In this document: positions 1 through 8,715 of the stretch, one piece after another
Layout: the number at the start of each line of letters is the position of its first letter
Numbering within the stretch: position 1 is the stretch's first letter
DNA from: Acetobacter aceti NBRC 14818
Lineage (GTDB): Bacteria; Pseudomonadota; Alphaproteobacteria; Acetobacterales; Acetobacteraceae
Reading direction: 5' to 3'
NCBI RefSeq assembly: GCF_000193495.2
Contig: NZ_AP023410.1
Span: forward strand, 682,001-746,000
Length of the DNA: 64,000 nucleotides
Position numbers and translations under genes: made by a program
Notes under the pieces: generated by a model
What the model was told of the DNA's origin: nothing
Seen by the model: the letters and a program-made list of their open reading frames with translations, nothing else
The model's database searches: none

Positions 1-1020
1 CTGCTGCCCAATCTCGTGGCTTTCCGCCCACAGTCCAGCAGCCCCCGCCCCTGGATCGACGCGCATGTGATCGCCGCCGTGCTGTTCCTGCCTTTCATGT
101 TCATGATCGCCTACACAGGCGTCCTGATCCACGCGAATCGTTTCTTTCCCACTACCGCCATAGAGCGTCCCAACCGCGACGGACCGGGACGCAATGGCCA
201 TCACCAGATGCCTTCTTTACCACCGCTGGCACCTCTGCTGGCCGATGCGGCAGAAACATTTGGTGCGGACAGGCTGGGCTTCATCCAGTTTTCTCCGAAG
301 ACCGTGACCGTTGTGCGGGCTGACAACACAAAGATCGGCATCAGCCGGGATCATATTGATTATGATCGCGTGACAGGCGAACGCATCGGGCTGGTCAGCA
401 AAAACAGTCCAGCAGCCCGAACGTCCCAGTTTCTCAGTGGTCTGCATATGGCGCGGTGGGCTCCTGTCCCGATGCGCTGGCTCTATTTCATATCGGGCTG
501 CGCTGGCTATGTCATGTTCGCCACAGGGCTTGTGATGTTCCTCATAAAGCGTCGTCGCACAGCCACCCAAAAGAACTCTCTGCCTATGGAGATCGCGGAA
601 GGTCTGGCGCTTGGCACAGTGCTGGGCATGCCTCTGGCCTGCGCTGGCGTGCTCTGGATGAACCGGCTGCTACCGGCTGATCTTCCTACCCGTGTTACGA
701 TTGAAGGCTCGACACTGTTTGTCCTGTGGGGAGCCCTGACTGTCCATGCGCTTGGTCGGGCATTCGGACACAAGGTGATGAAAGGATGGATCGAGCAGAG
801 CAGTCTGCTGTCGCTGCTCCTCTGCCTGCTTCCCGTTCTTGATCTTGCCACACGCTGGAAATGGATCACGGGACAGGACCAGACCGTCTATGCCGCCGTC
901 GATCTGACGGCAGTGGTTCTGGGTCTCCTCGCCCTGCGTCTTTCGGTCGTGCTGAAACGCAAAACCGGCACAACTGCCAGCCTGTCTGGACCATCCTTCT
1001 CAAAAGAGATTGTGTCATGA
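1..1020 (+). CDS. PepSY-associated TM-helix protein (5' end outside window)
   Basis: The frame is open to the left edge, so the start lies upstream and only the C-terminal 339 residues are visible. About six hydrophobic segments can be seen, the first near readable residues 22-42 and the last five between about 160 and 330, with a periplasmic stretch between segments one and two. This matches the PepSY-associated transmembrane family, inner-membrane proteins often encoded beside TonB-dependent siderophore receptors and thought to help in ferric-siderophore reduction or uptake. The stop overlaps the next gene's ATG (ATGA), which implies translational coupling. The family call rests on topology, pattern and the DUF3325 neighbour; the exact substrate cannot be told. 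Confidence 0.75.
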   Translation: MLPNLVAFRPQSSSPRPWIDAHVIAAVLFLPFMFMIAYTGVLIHANRFFPTTAIERPNRDGPGRNGHHQMPSLPPLAPLLADAAETFGADRLGFIQFSPKTVTVVRADNTKIGISRDHIDYDRVTGERIGLVSKNSPAARTSQFLSGLHMARWAPVPMRWLYFISGCAGYVMFATGLVMFLIKRRRTATQKNSLPMEIAEGLALGTVLGMPLACAGVLWMNRLLPADLPTRVTIEGSTLFVLWGALTVHALGRAFGHKVMKGWIEQSSLLSLLLCLLPVLDLATRWKWITGQDQTVYAAVDLTAVVLGLLALRLSVVLKRKTGTTASLSGPSFSKEIVS

Positions 1021-1352
1021 CCATTCTGACAGTGTCGCTGCTGTTGAATCTTGTCCTGTGGAGCCTCGCGCTCGGGTGCCATGCCCGTCTTCAGAGCGGC
1101 TGGCAGAGACGGCGGAACTGGTTTCCTTCCCGGCTAGTGCAGCAACTCATGCAGGCAGGCAGGGCAATCCTGCCCATGCTGGGGTTGATCCTGTCCATGC
1201 TGCTGGCAGGATCAGAAGGCGTCATCAGCTGGGTGGCATCCGCCTCTGTTGGAGGCGTTCTGGTGGCACTGACAGACGCATGGCGTGCACCACCCAAAGC
1301 AAAACCCAGACATTCATCCCGCCGTCTTTCAGCTCAGGAAGGAGCGATTTAG
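1017..1352 (+). CDS. DUF3325-like small membrane protein
   Basis: This 111-residue protein starts at the ATG that overlaps the stop of the PepSY gene by four bases; an AAGAGA stretch about ten bases upstream could serve as ribosome site. It has one hydrophobic N-terminal helix and two more around residues 45-85, ending in a basic hydrophilic tail. Small DUF3325 proteins habitually follow PepSY-TM genes in iron-uptake operons of proteobacteria, and size, topology and position all fit. Its molecular role is unknown. A terminator hairpin follows 16 bases after the stop, so this is the last gene of that operon. Confidence 0.6.
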   Translation: MTILTVSLLLNLVLWSLALGCHARLQSGWQRRRNWFPSRLVQQLMQAGRAILPMLGLILSMLLAGSEGVISWVASASVGGVLVALTDAWRAPPKAKPRHSSRRLSAQEGAI

Positions 1353-1368
1353 GTTTTCACTATCGTCG

Positions 1369-1393
1369 AAAGGCTGAGAGGGGAGCCTTTTTA
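1369..1393 (+). terminator. Rho-independent terminator after DUF3325 gene
   Basis: A 7-bp stem (AAAGGCT with AGCCTTT) and an 8-base loop end in a run of T on the plus strand. It closes the PepSY/DUF3325 operon before the convergent yajC gene. Confidence 0.75.
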
Positions 1394-1410
1394 CTTTCCC
1401 CCCTTCCCGA

Positions 1411-1782
1411 TCATGCCTTACCGACGCTTGCCCCGGTATCGTTGGCAGGCTTTTCCACGCTGGAAAGCACGGTTGAAACTGTGGAACGCAGAACCTTCAC
1501 AGAGACGTTCGGAGCGATCTCGACCTCAATTTCGTCCATCTCCGGAGAAGCCTTGCGCACTACCCCGATGATGCCACCCGACGTGACGATCCGATCACCA
1601 CGGCGCATGTTCTTCAGACTCTCCTTCAGCTTTTTCTGTTTCAGCTGCTGCGGGCGGATCATCATGAAATAGAAAATGACAAAAACCACCGCATAAGGGA
1701 GCAGCTGATAAACGCCGCTCAGGCCACCTCCGGCACCGCCGGCAGCCTGAGCGTAAGCAGGGGAAATAAGGAAATCACTCAT
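1411..1782 (-). CDS. yajC: Preprotein translocase subunit YajC
   Basis: This 123-residue protein is the YajC accessory subunit of the SecDF-YajC complex, which supports SecYEG in protein export at the inner membrane. It has a short N-terminal region with an AYAQA stretch, one transmembrane helix near residues 28-43, then the diagnostic MMIRPQQ motif and a basic KQKK segment, followed by the small soluble domain with RRGDRIVTSGGIIG. Length is normal for the family. secD and secF are not inside the window. It diverges from the DUF815 ATPase gene, an arrangement common in alphaproteobacteria. Confidence 0.95.
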   Translation of the reverse strand: MSDFLISPAYAQAAGGAGGGLSGVYQLLPYAVVFVIFYFMMIRPQQLKQKKLKESLKNMRRGDRIVTSGGIIGVVRKASPEMDEIEVEIAPNVSVKVLRSTVSTVLSSVEKPANDTGASVGKA

Positions 1783-1914
1783 TGTAGTAACTTTTCGTCC
1801 GACGGGTTGCGGTCAGCCATAGCCGACTGATACGCCGGGACCATAGATTTTGGGCGCGACGCGTCAACCATTGCTTTATGTCACAGCCTTCTGTCTCAGG
1901 CCTGTTTTTCGGAA

Positions 1915-2781
1915 ATGAAGATGACCACAGATATCATGCCCGTTCTGGAACGTATCGCCTCCGCACTGGAACGTCTTGCTCCGGCCACAGCCTCCCTGGA
2001 TGGTCTGGACAGTGCCGACGCCTTCATCTGGCAGCCCCAGCGCGGCAGACTTTCTCCTGTCCGCACCGTATCGCATGTCGCCCTGAAACTGCTTCAGGGA
2101 GTCGATTCCCAGAAACAGTTGCTCCTGAACAACACGGCGCATTTCGCAGCAGGCCTTCCAGCCAACAATGCCATGCTGTGGGGCTCCCGCGGCACAGGGA
2201 AGTCCTCCCTTGTAAAAGCGTGTCACGCCGAAATCAATGCAACGCTTCCTCCCGACCAGCACCTGATTCTCATTGAGATCGAGCGTGAGGATCTCGGCAC
2301 CCTTCCCGATCTGATGGATCTGCTGCGCACCTCCAGCCGCCGCTTCATCGTGTTCTGTGACGATCTGTCCTTCGAGCGCGAGGATGCGGATTACAAGGCG
2401 CTCAAATCGGTTCTCGACGGCGGCATCGCCGGACGACCGGAGAATGTGCTGTTCTACGCCACTTCCAACCGTCGTCACCTGATGCCGCGTGACATGATCG
2501 AGAACGAGAAGGCGACAGCCATCAACCCTTCCGAAGCGACAGAAGAAAAAGTCTCGCTGTCTGACCGTTTTGGTCTCTGGCTTGGTTTTCATGTCTGTCC
2601 GCAGGACGTTTATTTCGACATGGTCAGAGCCTATGCGAAAGAACGCAGGCTCGCGATTTCGGATGAAGATCTCTGTGCCCGCGCCAATGAATGGGCTGTC
2701 ACGCGAGGCAATCGCTCTGGTCGTGTCGCGGCACAGTTCATGGATGATCTGACAGCATCGCTGAAAAGCGGGAGTCAATAA
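1915..2781 (+). CDS. DUF815 family AAA-type ATPase
   Basis: This 288-residue protein belongs to the DUF815 group of P-loop ATPases. A Walker A motif GSRGTGKSS lies near residues 89-97 and a Walker B-like stretch FIVFCDD near 143-149; the segment TSNRRHLMPR around residue 180 resembles sensor 1 of AAA proteins and is characteristic of DUF815. The function is uncharacterised. Start is ATG 1915; a second in-frame ATG two codons later (1921) is equally possible. The gene faces away from yajC across a 132-bp gap and is separate from the Rieske gene that follows 135 bp downstream. Confidence 0.85.
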   Translation: MKMTTDIMPVLERIASALERLAPATASLDGLDSADAFIWQPQRGRLSPVRTVSHVALKLLQGVDSQKQLLLNNTAHFAAGLPANNAMLWGSRGTGKSSLVKACHAEINATLPPDQHLILIEIEREDLGTLPDLMDLLRTSSRRFIVFCDDLSFEREDADYKALKSVLDGGIAGRPENVLFYATSNRRHLMPRDMIENEKATAINPSEATEEKVSLSDRFGLWLGFHVCPQDVYFDMVRAYAKERRLAISDEDLCARANEWAVTRGNRSGRVAAQFMDDLTASLKSGSQ

Positions 2782-2916
2782 GTTTACAAAATCTTTCCTG
2801 TTGATCTGCCTCACTTCACCGCGAGGATGGAAGTGCTATAGGAAAATGACTTTATTTTTTATACCGTTACGAAAAACAGTGCATGCTGTGCTTTATGAGA
2901 TGTGAGCAGACATACG

Positions 2917-4314
2917 ATGGATCAGCCAACCACGACCGAACTGTCAGAAGACTTCGAAGCCTTCTGCGAAGCAGCTCCTGAAGCAAAGCATAATCAGCCG
3001 GTCGATCTGCGGCGTGTCCATTGTGATCCCGACTTCTGGTATCCCGTGGCCTGGTCGCGTGAACTGAAGCGCGGCAAGACGATCGGCGTGCGTTACGCCG
3101 GACAGCCCATCGCACTGATCCGGCCTGAAGAAGGCAATATCTTCGCTCTCGAAGACCGTTGCGCGCACAGACAGGTTCCCCTGAGCAAAGGGCATGTGCA
3201 AGGGCAATCTGTTCAGTGCTGCTATCACGGCTGGGCATATGGCCGCTCCGGCCGATGCATCGATGTGCCTTATCTTGGCAAAGGCAAGCTGCCGAATGGC
3301 GTGCGCACCTATCCGGTGATTGAGCAGGACGGGCTGATCTTCGTGTTCCCCGGTGATCCTGAGAAAGCCAAGACAGTGCACCTCCCCGCCACGCTCGCCC
3401 GCGTGGACGACCCGGCTTACAAGACCCGCCGTTTTGGTCAGGAAGTCGGCTGCCATTACAGCTTCATGCATGAGAACCTGATGGATATGAATCATCAGTT
3501 CATGCACATGAAGCAGATGGGGCAGATGCGTCCCCGTTTCCTCGGTCAGAAGCGTGAACCGGGTCTTGTCGAGGCGCGCTATTCCTTTGCCCGCACTGGC
3601 GGCAAACAGCCGCTTGGCGAGGCGTTGATCTTCGGCGAGCGTCGTGATGCCTCAGCAAAGCATCAGGATCGTGACGTCATGACGATCCGCACGACCTATC
3701 CGTATCAAACACTGCATATCCAGACGGGCGATGAAGCGCCTGTGATGGATCTCTGGATTGCCTACACGCCGCAGGACAAGGACCAGCTGACGAACCGCAC
3801 GTTCGGCCTCCTGTCGGTCAAACGTCCGGGCATTCCGGGCCTGCTCGATCTCGCATGGCCTTTCCTGATTGCGTTCACCGAGCGGATTTTTGCGGAAGAC
3901 CGTGAAATCGTCGAGCTTGAGCAGCAGGCATGGAAAGATCTGGGCGGCGACCACAATCTTGAGGTCTTCCCGGTCATCAACAATCTCCGCGCGCTTCTGG
4001 CTGAATGTGGCGTTCCAGCAGATGCCAGCAAGACGGATGCGCCCGCAGCCTGTGCGAGGGAAACGTCCTGCAAAAAGACAGAGCAGCCCGCAGCGGCGAC
4101 CTCGCGTCCGGCTGAAAGTGACGATGCGTCCGCGCCTGCTGACAAATCTGTCGTTCCCACGACAGCTATGCCAGCACCGGATCATCAGAACGCGACTGCT
4201 TCTGATGGAAAAACAGAACCCCCCTCGCCTCTGGTCGTGACACCTCCGAAACGGAAACGTCATCGAAGCCGGAAACACCATAAAGATAACGCCGTGACCC
4301 CTTCCGTTTCCTGA
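2917..4314 (+). CDS. Rieske non-heme iron oxygenase, alpha-subunit type
   Basis: This 465-residue protein has a Rieske [2Fe-2S] domain with C82-x-H84 and C101-x-x-H104 (CCYHGW) and, about 80 residues on, the mononuclear iron motif N187-x-x-D190-x-x-H193-x3-H197. It is therefore a ring-hydroxylating or O-demethylating type oxygenase; the substrate is not deducible. Residues beyond about 355 are low-complexity, rich in Ala, Pro, Ser and Thr, ending in a Lys/Arg/His-rich tail, which such enzymes normally lack. No reductase or ferredoxin gene is nearby. ATG 2917 is preferred; an in-frame GTG lies five codons upstream. The next gene begins only 16 bases after the stop. Confidence 0.85.
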   Translation: MDQPTTTELSEDFEAFCEAAPEAKHNQPVDLRRVHCDPDFWYPVAWSRELKRGKTIGVRYAGQPIALIRPEEGNIFALEDRCAHRQVPLSKGHVQGQSVQCCYHGWAYGRSGRCIDVPYLGKGKLPNGVRTYPVIEQDGLIFVFPGDPEKAKTVHLPATLARVDDPAYKTRRFGQEVGCHYSFMHENLMDMNHQFMHMKQMGQMRPRFLGQKREPGLVEARYSFARTGGKQPLGEALIFGERRDASAKHQDRDVMTIRTTYPYQTLHIQTGDEAPVMDLWIAYTPQDKDQLTNRTFGLLSVKRPGIPGLLDLAWPFLIAFTERIFAEDREIVELEQQAWKDLGGDHNLEVFPVINNLRALLAECGVPADASKTDAPAACARETSCKKTEQPAAATSRPAESDDASAPADKSVVPTTAMPAPDHQNATASDGKTEPPSPLVVTPPKRKRHRSRKHHKDNAVTPSVS

Positions 4315-4330
4315 CAATATCGAGGCAGCA

Positions 4331-5344
4331 GTGACTTTTCCGGTCGAACCACCAAGGCTGATGGCTGGAACATTCTGCCTGAGAGGCCTCCGTCCTGATG
4401 ATGCGGGGGCCATTCATGCGCAGGTCAACGACTGGAACGTCATCCGGATGCTCAGCCGGTTGCCGTTCCCCTACCCGCGCGATCTGGCCGAACGCTGGAT
4501 CGCCAGCACTGTCCAGCAGGCCGAAGCCAGAACGGCTTATCACTTTGCGATCGAAAATCAGGCTGGCGCGGTCATCGGGTGTATCGGCCTGACGCTGAGC
4601 CAGACTGACGGCCATTATCGCGGCTCACTGGGTTACTGGATCGGACGCGAATACTGGCGGCAGGGCATCGCCACTCTGGCTGCCGACCGCCTCTGTAGCT
4701 GGGCTTTTGCGAACCTTCCTGTCGACACGATCGAAGCCTCTGTCGCACAGGACAACGTTGCCTCCGTCGCCGTGCTGAACAAGCTCGGTTTCAGGCAGAC
4801 AAGCACCGCCACCCAGACATTCACCGCACGAGGCGGCAATGTGAATGTCCTGCTGTTCAGCGCATCCCGTGAAAGCTTCGACACCGCTCACCAGAGCAAT
4901 CCCGTTGCAGAAAACGACTCATCGATTGAACAGACGGAAGAGCCACGCCGCCTCGTGCTGGTGGTGGCAGCCGTTCTGATTGACGCGAATAACCGTATTC
5001 TTCTGGCCCGACGCCCGGAAGGCAAGACGCTTGCAGGATTGTGGGAATTTCCCGGCGGCAAGATGGAACCGGGTGAAGCCCCGGAAACCTCTCTGATCCG
5101 GGAGTTGCGTGAGGAGCTTGGCATTGACGCCAGCCGCGCCTGCCTTGCGCCTTTCACCTTCGTGTCCCACAGTTATGAAAAATTCGATCTGCTGATGCCG
5201 ATCTATCTGTGTCGACAGTGGCAGGGTCATCCTGAAGGGCGCGAGGGACAGAAACTGGCCTGGGTGAAGGCCGACGAACTGGACCAGTATCCCATGCCGC
5301 CCGCCGATATTCCTGTTATTCCCTTTCTGCGTGATCTTCTTTGA
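4331..5344 (+). CDS. Bifunctional GNAT acetyltransferase / Nudix hydrolase (MutT-like)
   Basis: Two enzymes are fused in this 337-residue protein. Residues about 10-180 form a GNAT N-acetyltransferase of the RimJ/RimL type, with the acetyl-CoA segment GYWIGREYWRQGIAT and the late VLNKLGF motif. After a linker, residues about 210-335 are a Nudix domain whose box begins with GGKMEPGE near residue 243 and continues RELREELGI, fitting GX5EX7REUXEEXGU; this is the MutT subgroup that clears oxidised dNTPs. Translation likely starts at GTG 4331, with GAGG six bases upstream. Such fusions are known in alphaproteobacteria. It may be co-transcribed with the Rieske gene. Confidence 0.9.
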   Translation: MTFPVEPPRLMAGTFCLRGLRPDDAGAIHAQVNDWNVIRMLSRLPFPYPRDLAERWIASTVQQAEARTAYHFAIENQAGAVIGCIGLTLSQTDGHYRGSLGYWIGREYWRQGIATLAADRLCSWAFANLPVDTIEASVAQDNVASVAVLNKLGFRQTSTATQTFTARGGNVNVLLFSASRESFDTAHQSNPVAENDSSIEQTEEPRRLVLVVAAVLIDANNRILLARRPEGKTLAGLWEFPGGKMEPGEAPETSLIRELREELGIDASRACLAPFTFVSHSYEKFDLLMPIYLCRQWQGHPEGREGQKLAWVKADELDQYPMPPADIPVIPFLRDLL

Positions 5345-5397
5345 CTGTCTGACGCCTGATTGTCTTCACTGTGCATGAGAAAACGAGATACCCGGTC

Positions 5398-6153
5398 ATG
5401 AATCCCACTTCCGCTCTTATCGTTATCGGCAACGAAATTCTTTCCGGGCGTACGCAGGACGCCAATATCCGTTTTCTGGCAACGCATCTTGGTGATATCG
5501 GCGCCCCACTCAAGGAAGTCCGCATCATCCCGGATGTGCGCGAGACGATCATCACCACCGTCAACGAGATGAAGGCGCGTTACGATCAGGTCTTCACGAC
5601 TGGCGGGATTGGCCCGACCCATGACGACATCACGTCAGCCTGCGTAGCTGAAGCGTTTGGTGTCCCACTCGAACTGCATGCGGAAAGCGCCGCACTACTG
5701 GAAGACCATTACGGCAAGGATCAGTTCACGACAGCCCGCCAGCGGATGGCGATGCTGCCGCGTGGCGCAACGCCGATCAAGAACGCGGCCTCCATCGCTC
5801 CGGGATTTTCCATCGGCAACGTGCATGTCATGGCGGGCGTGCCTTCCATCATGCAGGCCATGTTTCATGCCGTCAGTCCGACGCTCAGACGGGGGCAGCC
5901 TATCCAGTCGAAAACATGGTATGCGCTCGGCATCTATGAGAGCGTCATCGCCGCTGCTCTGGAAGCTGTCCAGAATCGCTATCCTGATCTGGATCTCGGT
6001 TCTTATCCGTTCAAAAGGGCCGACGGTCGTGGCGGCGTCGCTCTTGTAGCGAAAGGTTCCGACCCGGCTAACCTCGCAGCCGCTTCGCAGGCAATTCACG
6101 ATCTCATCGCAGCGACCGGAGAAACGCCGATAGAGGGCGAACCAAAAGCCTGA
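5398..6153 (+). CDS. CinA-like molybdopterin-binding domain protein
   Basis: This 251-residue protein corresponds to the N-terminal (MoCF_biosynth/COG1058) half of CinA. The family signature is visible early as ALIVIGNEILSG and as TTGGIGPTHDD around residue 70. It lacks the C-terminal nicotinamide-nucleotide deamidase domain; stand-alone forms like this are common in alphaproteobacteria and are annotated as competence/damage-inducible protein A, though their reaction is not settled. ATG 5398 is chosen over an upstream GTG (5371) because the family starts just before the IGNE motif. It follows the GNAT-Nudix gene by 53 bp, so the two could form one transcript. Confidence 0.85.
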   Translation: MNPTSALIVIGNEILSGRTQDANIRFLATHLGDIGAPLKEVRIIPDVRETIITTVNEMKARYDQVFTTGGIGPTHDDITSACVAEAFGVPLELHAESAALLEDHYGKDQFTTARQRMAMLPRGATPIKNAASIAPGFSIGNVHVMAGVPSIMQAMFHAVSPTLRRGQPIQSKTWYALGIYESVIAAALEAVQNRYPDLDLGSYPFKRADGRGGVALVAKGSDPANLAAASQAIHDLIAATGETPIEGEPKA

Positions 6154-6180
6154 TCCGCACTTTCGAAGTCACAAAATGCA

Positions 6181-6216
6181 GAAAGGCCCGGACACAATGT
6201 TCCGGGCCTTTCTTTA
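6181..6216. terminator. Bidirectional terminator between cinA-like gene and accA
   Basis: A perfect 12-bp stem (GAAAGGCCCGGA with TCCGGGCCTTTC) with an 8-base loop sits between convergent genes and is followed by TTTATA on the plus strand. It probably terminates both transcripts. Confidence 0.8.
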
Positions 6217-6235
6217 TAGCGGACAAGTGGAAAAC

Positions 6236-7207
6236 TCAGTTCAGCGCACTACGTCCCATCGCCAGGAACTTTTCACGTCTCTGGGCAATAAGCGCCGCTG
6301 CGCCTTCACTCAGCAACGGCATCAACTCTTCCGCAATCGACTGACCAAGCTTCTCGATCATCGACTGAGGATCGCGCTGCGCTCCACCGACTGGCTCTTC
6401 GATGATTCGGTCAATCAGACCAAGCTTCTTCAGATCCTGAGCCGTCAGACGCAGTGCTTCGGCGGCAGTCGCAGCCTGTTTCGGATCACGCCAGAGAATC
6501 GAAGCGCATGCCTCCGGTGAAATCACCGAATAGATGGCGTTCTCAAGCATCAGCACCCGATCAGCCGTAGCCAGAGCAACAGCGCCACCCGAGCCGCCTT
6601 CTCCGATTATGGTCGAAATCAGAGGTACAGGCACCGTCAGGCAGGTTTCGATCGACCGGGCGATGGCTTCCGCCTGACCACGGGCTTCCGCGTCGATACC
6701 GGGCCATGCGCCAGACGTATCCACGAATGTAAGAATCGGCAAACGGAAACGTCCGGCCATTTCCATCAGGCGAATGGCTTTGCGGTAGCCTTCCGGACGC
6801 GCCATGCCGAAATTATGCTGCAAGCGGGTTTCCAGATCAGAACCGCGCTCGGTTCCGATAACCACCACGGACTGACCGTTGAAACGACCCAGACCACCGA
6901 TAATGGCCTTGTCATCGCCAAACTGACGGTCACCGGCAAGTGGCGTGAAATCGGTGATCAGTCCCTTGATGTAATCAAGGGTGTGCGGCCGCTGCGCATG
7001 ACGTGCAACCTGCACCTTCTGCGACGGGGTGAGCTTGGCATAGAGCGAGCGAAGCTGCTTCTCGACCTTATCGGAAAGCTTTCCGATCTCATCAGAGATG
7101 CTGACGCCATCACTCCCGCCATCGGCTGCGGCGGCGGTGTTGCGAAGGCCATCGATCTTGGTCTCAAGCTCGGCGACCGGTTTTTCGAAATCCAGAAACT
7201 GACGCAT
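6236..7207 (-). CDS. accA: Acetyl-CoA carboxylase carboxyltransferase subunit alpha
   Basis: AccA pairs with AccD to transfer the carboxyl group from biotin to acetyl-CoA, forming malonyl-CoA for fatty-acid synthesis. The 323-residue length matches the family (about 319). Recognisable parts are the N-terminal coiled segment starting MRQFLDFEKP, the RPHTLDYI motif, and the core with GEGGSGGAVAL and VISPEACASILW. The ATG at 7207 is chosen because the family starts at this point; the frame remains open 12 codons further upstream. It lies 65 bp downstream of xerD on the same strand and ends at a terminator shared with the convergent cinA-like gene. Confidence 0.96.
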   Translation of the reverse strand: MRQFLDFEKPVAELETKIDGLRNTAAAADGGSDGVSISDEIGKLSDKVEKQLRSLYAKLTPSQKVQVARHAQRPHTLDYIKGLITDFTPLAGDRQFGDDKAIIGGLGRFNGQSVVVIGTERGSDLETRLQHNFGMARPEGYRKAIRLMEMAGRFRLPILTFVDTSGAWPGIDAEARGQAEAIARSIETCLTVPVPLISTIIGEGGSGGAVALATADRVLMLENAIYSVISPEACASILWRDPKQAATAAEALRLTAQDLKKLGLIDRIIEEPVGGAQRDPQSMIEKLGQSIAEELMPLLSEGAAALIAQRREKFLAMGRSALN

Positions 7208-7272
7208 GGTCGACGCCGATAGCACACTCACGGACAATTCCAAGCGTGCTGATTTCCCTCACCAGCTCTTTC

Positions 7273-8244
7273 TTACGGTTTTTTCTCGCTAGCCTCTTTT
7301 TGCATGAGACTCTGCTCATCTGTGTCACCCGCCTCGACAGCAGGTTTTCCCAGCGGATGATGCGATTCGACGACAGCCCTCAAGCGGTCTGCCTGCACAT
7401 GAGTGTAGATCTGGGTGGTTGCGATGTCCGCATGCCCCAGCAGCATTTGTAGCACCCGAAGATCCGCTCCATGTGCCAGCATATGAGTCGCAAACGAATG
7501 ACGCAGCACATGAGGAGACAATCGTGCGGGATCGATTCCTGCCCGCGAACCGATGTCAGTCAGAATCTTGTCGAAACCCTGTCGGGTGATCGGACGCAAG
7601 GGAGTGCGACCGGGGAAAAGCCAGAGACTTTTCTTTGCCTCATCTTCCAGCAGCAGGGCCATGACTGCATCACGGGCCGGGTCGGACAGAGGCACAAGAC
7701 GCTCCCGTCCACCCTTGCCGCGCACCATCAGCATCCGGACATCCTCCCGGAACATGTCCCGTCTCAACGCGAGCAATTCAGAGATTCGCAATCCGGTCGA
7801 GTAAAGCAGCTCCAGTGCGGCACGACCCAGCAAAAGACGGCGCCGCTGTGCCGGGCGGTTGTCCGGTGAACAGGTGGAGGCGTCGATCAGGGCCGACACT
7901 TCGGTTTCTGTCAGAAATTTGGGAAGCGTCTGCTGCGGCGATGGCGCATCGAGTTGACTGGCAGGGTTATCCGCCCGCCGCCCCTCGCGTAGCAGAAAGA
8001 GATAGAACTGGCGGATACAGGAAATCCGGCGGGCGATCGTGCGACGCGCCAGTTTATCTGACGCCATTTCGGCGACCCACCGGCGCAAAGCCTCCACGGA
8101 AGCCGTAGCAAGCGTCTCACCTTCAGCACCGAGCGCCTCGCTGCAATGTTCGAGATCCCGTGTGTAGGCGGCAAGGGTTGCTGGTGCAGCGGCTCTTTCA
8201 GCCGCCAGCATCTCAAGAAACGAATCGACTGACTCGTCAGTCAC
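7273..8244 (-). CDS. xerD: Site-specific tyrosine recombinase XerD
   Basis: This 323-residue tyrosine recombinase resolves chromosome dimers at dif together with XerC under FtsK control. An N-terminal SAM-like core-binding domain covers about residues 1-95. The catalytic set is complete by my count: R153 (TGLRISELL), K177 (GKGG), H245 and R248 (SPHVLRHSFATH), H271 (LLGHADI) and the nucleophile Y280 (TTQIYTHV). Length and context (upstream of accA, near aroK) favour XerD over XerC or a phage integrase. A hydrophilic C-terminal tail of about 25 residues is slightly longer than usual. Confidence 0.93.
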   Translation of the reverse strand: MTDESVDSFLEMLAAERAAAPATLAAYTRDLEHCSEALGAEGETLATASVEALRRWVAEMASDKLARRTIARRISCIRQFYLFLLREGRRADNPASQLDAPSPQQTLPKFLTETEVSALIDASTCSPDNRPAQRRRLLLGRAALELLYSTGLRISELLALRRDMFREDVRMLMVRGKGGRERLVPLSDPARDAVMALLLEDEAKKSLWLFPGRTPLRPITRQGFDKILTDIGSRAGIDPARLSPHVLRHSFATHMLAHGADLRVLQMLLGHADIATTQIYTHVQADRLRAVVESHHPLGKPAVEAGDTDEQSLMQKEASEKKP

Positions 8245-8346
8245 GATCCATTCCCTGACGGTGAAACAGCTTCATTGAGACCGGCTTTCGTAGCCTCACA
8301 CTGACAAGCCACTCTCACGGAAACTGTGCACTCTGCCTGTTCGATT

Positions 8347-8622
8347 TCACTGCGCTGGTGTTGGCGCCACTGCCGCGGGCGCAGCTGCCGGGGAAGCCAC
8401 AGGTGCCGCAGACGGCACGGTCGTCGGAGCCGGAACCACAGCCTGCGGCGGCACCACAGAGACAGGCGCGGGCTGGGAGGCTGCCGTCAGGCTGGCTACA
8501 GAGAGTTCCTTGTGAACCATCTGCTGGGTTGCTGGCGGACCTGACGACACTCCGAGAGAGAGAATGCCACCACAGATGACAACAGCAGCGGCTCCGGCTG
8601 CGATAAGGACGATTCGGCGCAT
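8347..8622 (-). CDS. Small Ala/Pro-rich membrane-anchored or secreted protein
   Basis: I do not recognise a family. The 91-residue product has a basic start (MRR), a hydrophobic segment at residues 5-25 that could be a signal anchor, and then a long Ala/Pro/Val/Ser-rich tail. It is oriented with xerD, 102 bp upstream of it, and diverges from the aroK-aroB gene. The signal-like start and the strong composition argue for a real envelope protein. The tail may be a flexible periplasmic linker. Confidence 0.55.
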   Translation of the reverse strand: MRRIVLIAAGAAAVVICGGILSLGVSSGPPATQQMVHKELSVASLTAASQPAPVSVVPPQAVVPAPTTVPSAAPVASPAAAPAAVAPTPAQ

Positions 8623-8715
8623 TTCAGCCTCGATTCTTTCAGTCCCGCAGCCGGTAATATCCGCCGCGTTTCCATGATGACGTGTGTTTGCCCGCTCTAT
8701 GTTACGATGGCAGCC

